Source of the DNA: Agromyces seonyuensis
Lineage (GTDB): Bacteria; Actinomycetota; Actinomycetes; Actinomycetales; Microbacteriaceae
Assembly: GCF_009789225.1 (NCBI RefSeq)
Contig: NZ_WSTA01000007.1
Coordinates: 1 to 64,000, forward strand
DNA: 64,000 bases
Reading direction: 5' to 3'
Position 1 is the first letter of the stretch, and the number at the start of each line of letters is the position of its first letter. The notes below the pieces were generated by a model. It made no database searches and had not been told where the DNA came from. It saw nothing but the letters and a program-made list of their open reading frames with translations. Shown here one piece after another: positions 32,601 through 39,249 of this stretch. A program made the translations under genes and the position numbers.

Positions 32601-33341
32601 GGCGAAGTTCGACACCACGAGCCGCGGGGCGACCTGGAACCACGGCAGGTGCGCCGTGAGGCCGCGCAGGCGGTCGATGACGGGCTGCGGCTTGAACGCC
32701 CCGTTCGAGATCGCGAGGGCGACGAACGCGTCGGCGTCGAGCGAGATGCGGAACTGGTCGGCGAGCTCGCGGGCGAGCGCCGGGTTCAGGAACGGCTGGC
32801 CCTTGAGTTTGAGCTCGAAGTCGCGCCCGTACCGGCGGATGGCGAGCGGCCACAGCAGGACCGGGGCGAGGTACGCGTCTTCGCCGCGCTGCCATTTCGC
32901 GAGGCCGATCGCGAGGAAGACGGAGTCGATGCCGCGCACCGAGCGCAGCTCGATGCCCTTGTCGGTGATGGCGCCTGCGGCGAGCTTGGCGGCGCGGAGC
33001 GCCAGTTCGTCGCGGATGAGGTTCGAGAGGTGCGTCGAGTTGCCGGTGATGAATTGCGGCAGGCCGCCGGGATGGGTGGTCGAGAGCTCGATCCGCGTGC
33101 GCTCGTCGTCGGCGAAGCGGAGCAACGGCGAGCGGCCGCCGACGGCGGCCAGTTCGTCCCGCCACCGCTCGCGGGTCGCCTCGACGAGGTCGACCGGATG
33201 CTCGTCGGGGGCCCCCGTCGTCACGCTCTCCGGCGCGGCGCTGCGAGCGTCGGCGTACTCGGGGGCGAACGCCAGGGCAGTATCGCCATCGGTGTCGAAC
33301 GGGATTCCGTCCGCACCCTCTGAACCGTCGAGCCGCCGCAC
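29598..33341 (-). CDS. SF1 helicase-like protein with replaced ATPase residues
   Basis: The 1247-residue protein has the order of large SF1 (Upf1/DNA2-like, DUF4011-type) helicases: an N-terminal domain, a P-loop region, a long insert, motif II, motif III (VGDPVTQTPTPF), motif V/VI (VAVGMTRARRSMD-like) and a Vsr-like C-terminal domain (RGLGWYYLRVHSFELFANP). Yet motif I reads PGTGGTQT at 327-334, with Gly331 where the Walker lysine should be, and motif II reads VDAGA with Ala854 in place of Glu after Asp853. ATP hydrolysis is therefore doubtful. The GTG start follows a leaderless TAGGGT box. An 89-residue gene is coupled to its stop. Role unknown. Confidence 0.8.
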   Translation of the reverse strand: MRRLDGSEGADGIPFDTDGDTALAFAPEYADARSAAPESVTTGAPDEHPVDLVEATRERWRDELAAVGGRSPLLRFADDERTRIELSTTHPGGLPQFITGNSTHLSNLIRDELALRAAKLAAGAITDKGIELRSVRGIDSVFLAIGLAKWQRGEDAYLAPVLLWPLAIRRYGRDFELKLKGQPFLNPALARELADQFRISLDADAFVALAISNGAFKPQPVIDRLRGLTAHLPWFQVAPRLVVSNFAEAGPAMARDAQRLGHPLIDAVAGDSRARARFAQRDEPVALVPSDERPPSTDSLLLAADAEQEQVVAEIAAGRSIVVSTLPGTGGTQTVVNAIGALVAADRRVLVVGPRRSSLEGIAHRLAQVGLGGAAVTNSGLRRDLIASISRNEKAEQPRIADVDDALVRLRKVLVDYRAALSRTDAALGISVLDALGELARLALQPTAPRTSARLDRDCLAELATGRERVAAQLARAAELGEFRYGPGDSPWYGAAFHTSEEAETAHKLAQQLSRTGVPRLVDRAEQLIADTRLRPFESVAELGVFLRLLLDIKTTLDRFQPSVYDRPLGELIAATAPRREVKMSGAHRRQFRRLALEYVRPGASVGDLHDALRRVQQQRTLWQRYTTAGAIPAVPVGIDDVFASYERIEADLAVLDAPLGIEGSPQRLAARPLRELRTMLEGLAAESEVLANLQERTAVLQELRGFGLDPLLVDLSKRHVPAGEVGAELELAWWQSGLEHLLAEERALLGANTAVLDRLEADFRLVDQAHADSAGPKLAWKLAESWKIGLVDHPEEAAELRGLLRGDRVGARSVVESAPHLFRSLAPVWLSSPYEVPAIPDELAFDTVILVDAGAATFAESLGAIRRAGQVVAVGDPVTQTPTPFETGLRDGPAGPRTTGEEVEGLHAESAFARLSELLPRLELTRSYRAGGEDLAELVNRRFYDGRIESLPWAGSFLGHGSLNLHFVEGNGLPDRESGTVESVDNEVVKVVELVMDHAVKRPTESLMVITASPRHATRVHQAVLSAFAKRTDLTDFILKDRAEPFTVLTLEQAVAQSRDRVIFSVGFGRTPHGRLLSTFGPLGEPGGDRLLAVGMTRARRSMDIVAAFHADHIDDARQSHGVLALRDILQQTEARQAGAPAAAADDREPMLLDLAARLGKRGIRVTLGHRGRLALAASHAGRAVVVETDAALADLDLREALRLRPAMLRGLGWYYLRVHSFELFANPESVAERVAALLGKPRSDA

Positions 33342-33348
33342 AACGGAA

Positions 33349-33354
33349 ACCCTA
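33349..33354 (-). promoter_or_regulatory. -10 box, leaderless GTG start of the helicase-like gene
   Basis: On the minus strand TAGGGT is followed by 7 bases and GTG 33341. This decides the start against an in-frame ATG 162 bases upstream that would overlap the rhodanese gene. Confidence 0.55.
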
Positions 33355-33454
33355 CGAGACGGGCGCCGCTTTCCCGGCAGCGCAGGGGGGTTTCGGCGTA
33401 TTCGCCGCATCCGTCCGATCCCCGGCGCCCGGCGACCGTCCGGGCGGCATCGCC

Positions 33455-33460
33455 TAGCGT
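33455..33460 (+). promoter_or_regulatory. -10 box for the rhodanese gene
   Basis: TAGCGT lies 29 bases before ATG 33490; the leader has a GGAGC ribosome site. Confidence 0.45.
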
Positions 33461-33489
33461 GGTGGTACCAGTCCCGAACGGAGCAGCCG

Positions 33490-33792
33490 ATGCAGTCCAT
33501 CACCCCCGCCGAGGTCCACGCCCAGGACGGCGCCTACATCCTCGACGTCCGCGAGCCCTCGGAGTGGGCGGAGCGCCACGTCGAGGGCGCCCACCACATC
33601 CCGCTCGGCGAACTCGTCGCGCGCTTCTCCGAGCTGCCGGTCGACGAGACGGTCTACGTCATGTGCCTCGTCGGCGGGCGCAGCGCGCAGGCGACGCAGT
33701 TCCTCGAGGTGCAGGGGTACGAGGCCGTGAACATGTCGGGCGGCATCGACGCCTGGCAGGGCCAGGGCCTCCCGGTCGTCGCGGGCGCCTGA
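33490..33792 (+). CDS. Rhodanese-like single-domain protein
   Basis: The 100-residue protein is one rhodanese domain: LDVREPSEW at residues 18-26, HIPLGEL, and the active loop MCLVGGRS with catalytic Cys59, ending in [12 protein letters not shown]. Such proteins carry persulfide sulfur for transfer or detoxification. The six-residue loop fits the sulfurtransferase class. It is divergent from the helicase-like gene and convergent with alanine dehydrogenase. Confidence 0.93.
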   Translation: MQSITPAEVHAQDGAYILDVREPSEWAERHVEGAHHIPLGELVARFSELPVDETVYVMCLVGGRSAQATQFLEVQGYEAVNMSGGIDAWQGQGLPVVAGA

Positions 33793-33799
33793 TTCTGCT

Positions 33800-33826
33800 C
33801 CGGATGCCCGTCGCACGGGCATCCGG
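33800..33826. terminator. Bidirectional hairpin terminator
   Basis: A perfect 12-bp stem CCGGATGCCCGT / ACGGGCATCCGG with a CGC loop lies between the convergent rhodanese and alanine dehydrogenase genes. Confidence 0.7.
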
Positions 33827-33832
33827 TCACGC

Positions 33833-34933
33833 TCACCGAGCGGGCGAGAACGCGAGCCCGTGGGCTTCGGCCACGGCGGCGTTGACGAGGCGGCCGTCCT
33901 GCGTCGAGAGGCCGAGCGCGAGCGCCGGGTCGGCGGCGAGCGCGGCCGGGGCGCCGAGGTCGGCGATCCGCACCGCGTAGGGCAGCGTCGCGTTCGTGAG
34001 CGCGGGCGTCGAGGTCGCCGGCACGGCGCCGGGCATGTTGGCGACGCAGTAGTACAGCACGTCGTGCACGCGGAACGTCGGGTCGTCGTGGGTCGTCGGT
34101 CGCGACCCTTCGAAGCAGCCGCCCTGGTCGATCGCGATGTCGACGAGCACGCTGCCGGGGCGCATCGTGGCCACCATGTCGAGCGTCACGAGCTTGGGTG
34201 CGGCGGCGCCGGGGATCAGCACCGACCCGACGACGAGGTCGGCCCCGGAGACCGCACGGGCGATCTCGTACGGCGTCGACGCGAGGGTGCGCACGCGCCC
34301 GTCGAAGCGGGCATCGAGCTCCCGGAGCCGCGCGAGGGACACGTCGAGCACCGTGACGTCGAAGCCGAGCCCGAGGGCGATGCGCGCGGCGTGCTCGCCG
34401 GCGACGCCGCCGCCGATGACGACCGCGCGGGCACGGTCGGTGCCGGGCACGCCCGAGGGCAGGATGCCCCGGCCGCCGGCCGCCTTCAGGAGGCTGCCCG
34501 ACCCGACGATGGGCGCGAGCCGGCCCGCGACCTCGCTCATGGGCGTCAGCAGCGGGAGGGATCGGTCGGGCAGCTGCACGGTCTCGTACGCGATCGACGT
34601 CGTGCCGGCGGCGAGGAGCGCCTCGGTGAGCGGCCGGTCGGCCGCGAGGTGGAGGTAGGTGAAGAGCACGAGGTCCTCGCGGAGGAAGCCGTACTCGGCG
34701 GGCGTCGGCTCCTTCACCTTGAGGACGAGCTCGGCGGCCCACGCCTCGGCTGCGGTCTCGACGATCTCTGCGCCGGCGGCGGAGTAGGCGGCGTCGTCGA
34801 ACCCGCTGCCGGCACCTGCGCCCGCCTGGACGAGCACGCGGTGACCGCGGCCGGCCAGGGTGTGCACGCCCGCCGGGGTCGCGGCGACCCGGTACTCGTG
34901 GTTCTTGGTCTCGGACGGAACGCCGATCAGCAT
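33833..34933 (-). CDS. ald: Alanine dehydrogenase
   Basis: The 366-residue enzyme interconverts L-alanine and pyruvate plus ammonia with NAD. The start [16 protein letters not shown], the substrate region LVLKVKEP and [10 protein letters not shown] (catalytic His) and the nucleotide loop [13 protein letters not shown] are diagnostic. The C-terminal [20 protein letters not shown] is also typical. The ATG at 34933 follows GAGGAG. It is divergent from an Lrp/AsnC gene, the known type of ald activator in actinobacteria, so it is probably induced by alanine through that protein. Confidence 0.96.
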   Translation of the reverse strand: MLIGVPSETKNHEYRVAATPAGVHTLAGRGHRVLVQAGAGAGSGFDDAAYSAAGAEIVETAAEAWAAELVLKVKEPTPAEYGFLREDLVLFTYLHLAADRPLTEALLAAGTTSIAYETVQLPDRSLPLLTPMSEVAGRLAPIVGSGSLLKAAGGRGILPSGVPGTDRARAVVIGGGVAGEHAARIALGLGFDVTVLDVSLARLRELDARFDGRVRTLASTPYEIARAVSGADLVVGSVLIPGAAAPKLVTLDMVATMRPGSVLVDIAIDQGGCFEGSRPTTHDDPTFRVHDVLYYCVANMPGAVPATSTPALTNATLPYAVRIADLGAPAALAADPALALGLSTQDGRLVNAAVAEAHGLAFSPAR

Positions 34934-34983
34934 GGTGACTCCTCGTCGGTGCAGGTGCGCAAATAGTGGAGCATCGTGCGAAG

Positions 34984-35045
34984 ATCGGAAAGCGTAGCCG
35001 AACATCGTTCGGCATAATGCTCCGAATCGACGTGATCGTTCCGAA
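34984..35045. promoter_or_regulatory. Array of CCGAA/TTCGG half-sites between ald and lrp
   Basis: A 7-bp-arm palindrome GCCGAAC-ATC-GTTCGGC (34997-35013) is joined by further half-sites CCGAA at 35022 and 35041 and a related CGGAA at 34986. A CATAAT -10 box for lrp lies at 35013-35018 inside the array. Multiple spaced half-sites fit Lrp-type octamer binding. Confidence 0.6.
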
Positions 35046-35058
35046 GGCGGCCCCTCCC

Positions 35059-35535
35059 ATGCCCACCGTACCGAACCTCGGCCTCGACGAGACCGATCGC
35101 GCGCTCATCGGCCTGCTCCAGCAGGACGCCCGGATGCCGAACTCGGAACTCGCCCGCCGCGTCGGCATCGCGCCGTCGACCTGCCACGCCCGGGTGCGCT
35201 CGCTCGTGGAGCGGGGCGTCATCCGGCGCTTCACGGCCGAGGTCTCGCCGGCGGCGCTCGGCGCGACGCTCCAGGCGCTCGTGAGCGTGCGCATCCGCCC
35301 CGGTGCCCGACACCTCATGGAGCAGATCTCGGAGGAGCTGCGCCGCGAGCCCGAGGTCGCGCAGCTCTTCTTCCTCGGCGGCACCGAGGACTTCCTCGTG
35401 CATGTGCGCGTCCGCGACAGCGATCACGTGCGCCAGTTCGTGCTGAAGAACCTCTCGGCCAACCCCGCCGTCGCCCTCACCGAGACGAACCTCGTCTTCG
35501 ATCACCACACCGGATCGGACCGGTTCCTCGACTGA
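35059..35535 (+). CDS. Lrp/AsnC-family regulator of ald
   Basis: The 158-residue protein has an N-terminal HTH ([18 protein letters not shown] ... [17 protein letters not shown]) and a C-terminal RAM/AsnC ligand domain. It probably binds alanine or another amino acid and controls the divergent ald gene, as AldR does in mycobacteria. The ATG at 35059 is chosen because it follows GAAGG and lies downstream of the CATAAT box; an earlier in-frame ATG at 35017 overlaps that box. Confidence 0.9.
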   Translation: MPTVPNLGLDETDRALIGLLQQDARMPNSELARRVGIAPSTCHARVRSLVERGVIRRFTAEVSPAALGATLQALVSVRIRPGARHLMEQISEELRREPEVAQLFFLGGTEDFLVHVRVRDSDHVRQFVLKNLSANPAVALTETNLVFDHHTGSDRFLD

Positions 35536-35672
35536 TGCGGTCCGCCCGGGAGCGGACCTTTCGGTTTCCCTGCGAAAGCTGTCGGTTTCCCCAGGAAGGT
35601 CGCCGCCGTCCCCGGTTCGTCGTACGCTGCCTCCGGCCGGTCCGAAGACGAACCGGCCGTGAAGGAGACCCG

Positions 35673-35957
35673 ATGTCCACCGTCGTGCATCACATCCCCC
35701 AGCACCGCATCCCCGCCGACTTGCCCCACCGCGTCGCCGAGCCGACCCTGCCGTCGATCGGCCTCTGGTGGCCGTCCCTCGACCGCGAGCTCAAGCGGCG
35801 CGTCGTCGCCGACCTCCGGGCGCCGCTGCCCGTCGAGGTCGTCGAGCACGCGCGCCGCGTCGGCGGCCTCGTCGGCCACGCCCGAGGCCGCCTCCGTCTC
35901 GGCGCCAACGACCTCGCCTACGTGGAGGCCTGGCAGCGCACCTGCGACTTCAAGTAG
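35673..35957 (+). CDS. Small conserved-looking protein, unknown
   Basis: This 94-residue reading frame begins STVVHHIPQHRIPADLPHRV and contains LPSIGLWWPSLDRELKRRVVADL. It has no membrane segment or signal. The start has a good GAAGGAG ribosome site and a TACGCT -10 box about 45 bases upstream, and a clean terminator follows. I do not recognise the family. The basic helical middle could bind nucleic acid or a protein partner, but nothing shows it. Confidence 0.7.
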   Translation: MSTVVHHIPQHRIPADLPHRVAEPTLPSIGLWWPSLDRELKRRVVADLRAPLPVEVVEHARRVGGLVGHARGRLRLGANDLAYVEAWQRTCDFK

Positions 35958-35977
35958 GCCGACCGCACCACGACGCT

Positions 35978-36007
35978 CGAGGCATCCGTCGGTCGACGGA
36001 TGCCTCG
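35978..36007. terminator. Bidirectional hairpin terminator
   Basis: A perfect 13-bp stem CGAGGCATCCGTC / GACGGATGCCTCG with a GGTC loop is followed by TTCG. It lies between the small protein gene and the convergent universal stress gene. Confidence 0.75.
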
Positions 36008-36043
36008 TTCGTCGTGCGGGCCGCGAACTCGGCCCTGGGCAGG

Positions 36044-36901
36044 TCAGCGGATGACCGCGACCGGCGAGACCAGGTTGGTGAGCACGCCGTGGCTCACGCT
36101 GCCGAGGAAGAGCCGAGCGAACGCACCGCGGCCGTGGGAACCGACCACGACGAGGCTCGCCTCCCGCGCCGCCTCGACGAGCGCCGTCACGGCGTCCTCC
36201 TGCACGACGAGCTTGCGCAGGTCGAGCCCCGGATGCCGCTCCAGGACGCCCTCGAGCGCGGTGTCGAGCTCCGCCGTCGCACCCTCCTCGAGGTCGGCGG
36301 CGTATTCGGGCTGGTACGTGAACTCGAACCCGTAGTTCGCATCGGAGAGCAGCGGCACGACCCAGGCGTGCACGGCGTGCAGCGGCACCCCGAGGCGCAC
36401 CGCCTCCCCCGCCGCGAATGCCAGCGCCCGCTGAGCCTGCTCCGACCCGTCGACGCCGACGACGACCGCGGCGCGCTCGTGCACGTCGATGTCGGGCACC
36501 ACCACGACGGGCACATCGGCGACGGCCGCGAACTTCAGGCTGCGCGTCCCGCGCGTCGATGCACGCTCGCCGCCCGTCCAGTCGCTGCCGACGACGAGCG
36601 CGTCGGCGTCGCGGGCCTTGGTGCCGATGATGCGGAACGGATCGCCCTGCTCGATCGTCTGCACGACGTCGAGCTCGGGGTCGATCTCGCGCGCCAGGCG
36701 CTCGCCGTTGCCGAGGAACTCGCTCGCGGCCGACTGCGCCTGGATGAGGAAGCTTCCGGAGCCCCCCGCGCCGATGACCCCGTCGATCACGTGCACGAGC
36801 TCGAGCGACTCCCCCAGCGCGGACGCGCGCTCCGCCGCCCACCGCACCGTCCGTTCGTCCGCAGGCGAGCCGTTGACTCCGGCGACGATCCGTCCAACCA
36901 T
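36044..36901 (-). CDS. Universal stress protein, two Usp domains
   Basis: The 285-residue protein has two tandem Usp domains (about 1-140 and 145-285). The second keeps the ATP-binding pattern GSHGRGAFARLFLGSVS (G-x2-G-x9-GS), while the corresponding loop of the first (GSDWTGGERASTRGT) is degenerate, so perhaps only one site binds ATP. Tandem Usp proteins are common in actinobacteria and respond to hypoxia or starvation. The start has AGAGGGG upstream. It is divergent from lsr2. Confidence 0.9.
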   Translation of the reverse strand: MVGRIVAGVNGSPADERTVRWAAERASALGESLELVHVIDGVIGAGGSGSFLIQAQSAASEFLGNGERLAREIDPELDVVQTIEQGDPFRIIGTKARDADALVVGSDWTGGERASTRGTRSLKFAAVADVPVVVVPDIDVHERAAVVVGVDGSEQAQRALAFAAGEAVRLGVPLHAVHAWVVPLLSDANYGFEFTYQPEYAADLEEGATAELDTALEGVLERHPGLDLRKLVVQEDAVTALVEAAREASLVVVGSHGRGAFARLFLGSVSHGVLTNLVSPVAVIR

Positions 36902-37099
36902 CTTTCGAACCCCTCTTCCGATCGGTCGCCTTCGAATCTACGCCGCGCAGCCGAACGCGCGCTCGGAAATCCCGTTCCCGAGCATCCGAGTGCGAGTTCC
37001 TCGACCGCGGGGGCTCGCATTTCCCGCCGTCTCCGAAACGGATTCCCCGGAAATCGGAATTCCCTCGCGATTGGATGTCGGAATTGCATCGATTGCGAA

Positions 37100-37105
37100 T
37101 AGCAT
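37100..37105 (+). promoter_or_regulatory. -10 box, leaderless start of lsr2
   Basis: TAGCAT is followed by 7 bases and ATG 37113. The 210 bases upstream are unusually AT-rich for this genome and hold several GGAATTCC-like words. Confidence 0.5.
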
Positions 37106-37112
37106 TCCGCGT

Positions 37113-37457
37113 ATGTCGAAACGAATCATCGAACAGCTCGTCGACGACCTGGACGGCACCGTGCTCGAGGCCGGAGCCGGTGAGTCGGTCGATTTCTCCC
37201 TCGACGGCAAGCGCTATCAGATCGATCTGACCGAAGCGCACGCCGAGGAGCTGCGCGCCGCGCTCGCCCCCTACATCAAGGCTTCCCGACTCGTCTTCGC
37301 GCCGCAGTCCACCCCGAGCGCCCGCAAGGGCGGCGGCGGCAAGAGCCCGAAGGAACTCGCGGCGATCCGCGAATGGGCGAATGCGAACGGGCATTCCGTG
37401 TCGTCGCGCGGCCGTGTTCCCGCGACCGTTCTGGATGCCTACGCCGCAGCACACTGA
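37113..37457 (+). CDS. lsr2: Lsr2 nucleoid-associated protein
   Basis: The 114-residue protein has the Lsr2 N-terminal dimerisation domain (LVDDLDGTVLEAGAGESVDFSLDGKRYQIDL) and the C-terminal DNA-binding domain with SPKELAAIREWANANGHSVSSRGRVPATVLDAY. The RGR triplet is the AT-hook-like loop that inserts into the minor groove. Lsr2 silences AT-rich horizontally acquired DNA and bridges DNA. The AT-rich upstream region may be an autoregulatory target. A terminator follows. Confidence 0.96.
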   Translation: MSKRIIEQLVDDLDGTVLEAGAGESVDFSLDGKRYQIDLTEAHAEELRAALAPYIKASRLVFAPQSTPSARKGGGGKSPKELAAIREWANANGHSVSSRGRVPATVLDAYAAAH

Positions 37458-37496
37458 CCGCCCGCGGCATCCGAATACCGGGCCGCCTGAATGGAC

Positions 37497-37527
37497 GACC
37501 CGCCGGGAATTCCGGCGGGTCGTTCTA
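37497..37527 (+). terminator. Terminator of lsr2
   Basis: An 11-bp perfect stem CGACCCGCCGG / CCGGCGGGTCG with loop GAATT is followed by TTCT. Confidence 0.75.
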
Positions 37528-37591
37528 CTGTTCTCGGGAATGCGCCAGCGAGCCGCCGACGGGGATTCCCCGGACGTGGTCGAATACGGCC

Positions 37592-38050
37592 ATGTACGCA
37601 TTCGTCGTGCTCGCGCAGACGCTCTTGCTGCCGGTCGGCTGCACCGCGATCGAATGGCTGGGCGGCAACGGCGACCTGCTCCCGATCTTCGGGAAGTGGC
37701 TGCTGTTCTGGGGAATCGGCACCCGGCTGCTCCTGGCCGGGTTCACGCAGGTCCTCGATCCGGCACGGACGCTGCAACTGCTGCGCGTCCACGAGTCGAC
37801 GGCCGACGTCCTCGTGCGCGAGCTCGGATTCGCGAACCTCGGCATCGGGCTCGTCGCCGCGGTGTCCGCATTCGTGCCCGGCTGGATCGTCCCCGGGGCG
37901 GGCGCCGGCGTCGTGTTCCTGGCCGCCGCGGGCATCGGGCACCTCGGTCGGGCGGAACGCAGCGGGCGCGAGACGCTCGCCATGTGGACCGACCTCTGGG
38001 TCGCGGCGGCGATGCTCGTCGTGATCGTCGCCGAGCTGTTCGCGCGCTGA
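37592..38050 (+). CDS. Membrane protein, unknown
   Basis: The 152-residue protein has about four hydrophobic segments (residues about 3-22, 30-50, 88-120 and 132-150) and a polar cytoplasmic stretch DPARTLQLLRVHESTADVLVRELGFANLGIG between them. The ATG at 37592 gives a short N-terminus before segment 1. No catalytic motif is visible and I do not recognise the family with certainty. It lies between lsr2 and a VanZ-type gene. Confidence 0.75.
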   Translation: MYAFVVLAQTLLLPVGCTAIEWLGGNGDLLPIFGKWLLFWGIGTRLLLAGFTQVLDPARTLQLLRVHESTADVLVRELGFANLGIGLVAAVSAFVPGWIVPGAGAGVVFLAAAGIGHLGRAERSGRETLAMWTDLWVAAAMLVVIVAELFAR

Positions 38051-38099
38051 ACCCGGACGCGGAACACGGGCGCCCGGACCGGGCGCTCGGACCGGGCGC

Positions 38100-39164
38100 T
38101 CAGACCGTCGCGTGCACGCGCTCCGGCGCTGCGGTCGCGACCGGGGCCGTGCGCGCGTCGGCGACGCCCATCCCCGCGACGAGCGCGGCGAGCCCGCGCC
38201 GGTCCCGGGTCGCGAACACGGCGCCGACGCTCACCAGTCCGACGAGCACGGCGGCCCAGTCGGCGTCGACGACCAGCAGCAGCTGGAAGCCGCCGACGCC
38301 CGCGGCGAAGCGCACGAGGCGGCTGAGCCGGCGGCGGCCGCGACCGCCCGTGCCGACGAGGAGCAGGGCCGTCTCACCGGGGGTCGATCCTCGTCGGATC
38401 GTCCAGATCGCCGCGGCGACGAGCACGATCGCATCGCCGAGCCACCAGCCCGCTCCTGTCGCCTCGGGCCGGATGAGCCGGACCGCGAGCATCGCGGCGA
38501 GGTCCAGCACCGCCCCGAGCCCGCCGACGATGACCCAGTCGAGGGCCATGCCGAGGAACCGCCGGCCCGCCGTCACCGGGCGCGGCGCCGCCGGGTCGGG
38601 CGCCGTCGAGCGGCGGTACGGCAGCAGCATCCAGGCGAGCAGCGACCCGAGCAGCACGCCGAGCCCGTTCGCGGCGAGGTCGTCGACGTCGAAGACCCGG
38701 TAGGCGCAGTCGTAGACCCACCACACGCCGGTCGCCTGCGTCGCCTCGACGGCCATCGAGACCGCGAGGCCCGTGAACATCGTGAAGACGAGTCCCTGAC
38801 CGAAGTGCGCGCGCAGCAGGAACCCGAGCGGCACGAACAGCAGCACGTTGAGCGCGTACTGCTGCAGTGCCGCGCTGCCGATGAGCGACGAGCCGGCGAT
38901 CCGGTCGGCACCGATGCTCTCGAGGAACTGGAACGAGTGCAGGTTCGCCGGCGCGCATACCAGTTCGCCGGGAGCCGGCAGCGGCAGGAGCGTGTACGCG
39001 AGCAGGGCGATGCCGTAGACGAGGAGTGAACTCCAGCCGACGAGCCGTGCGGGGCCGATGGTGCCGCGGCGCCGGATCTCGAGCACCACCGCCGGCACCA
39101 GCACGGCCGCCGCCAGCACCCCGCCGAGGACGAGCGCGAGGATTCCGGGCGTCAGTCGATCCAT
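38100..39164 (-). CDS. VanZ-like and RDD domain membrane protein
   Basis: The 354-residue protein has an N-terminal VanZ-like part (about residues 35-180: NVLLFVPLGFLLR, EATQATGVWWVYDCAYRVFDVDDLAANGLGVLLG) and a C-terminal RDD domain (about residues 195-300, with RRFLGMALDWVIVG). The VanZ/RDD fusion is known in Actinobacteria but its role is not; VanZ of Enterococcus gives low-level teicoplanin resistance. The ATG at 39164 is chosen since GGAGG stands 10 bases before it. Confidence 0.85.
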   Translation of the reverse strand: MDRLTPGILALVLGGVLAAAVLVPAVVLEIRRRGTIGPARLVGWSSLLVYGIALLAYTLLPLPAPGELVCAPANLHSFQFLESIGADRIAGSSLIGSAALQQYALNVLLFVPLGFLLRAHFGQGLVFTMFTGLAVSMAVEATQATGVWWVYDCAYRVFDVDDLAANGLGVLLGSLLAWMLLPYRRSTAPDPAAPRPVTAGRRFLGMALDWVIVGGLGAVLDLAAMLAVRLIRPEATGAGWWLGDAIVLVAAAIWTIRRGSTPGETALLLVGTGGRGRRRLSRLVRFAAGVGGFQLLLVVDADWAAVLVGLVSVGAVFATRDRRGLAALVAGMGVADARTAPVATAAPERVHATV

Positions 39165-39249
39165 TGCGAAGGCCTCCATCGGGGTTCGGGCACGGGTTCC
39201 AGGGTAGGGGCGGGCGGGCATCCGCCCGAACCGGGCGGAGCACGACGGC

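Noticed and set aside
29469-33323. Plus-strand reading frame of about 1280 codons opposite the helicase-like gene
   Set aside because: It is antisense to a frame with recognisable helicase motifs and shows the GC-driven composition of shadow frames. No ribosome site or family motif.
29598-33341. Defence-island helicase-nuclease system
   Set aside because: The architecture recalls some defence proteins, but the ATPase residues are replaced, the neighbours are housekeeping genes, and there are no mobile-element signs.
38100-39164. Glycopeptide resistance locus because of the VanZ-like domain
   Set aside because: No VanH, VanA or VanX genes are nearby. VanZ-like domains are common in Actinobacteria without such a role, and the VanY-type gene at 23368 is far away.
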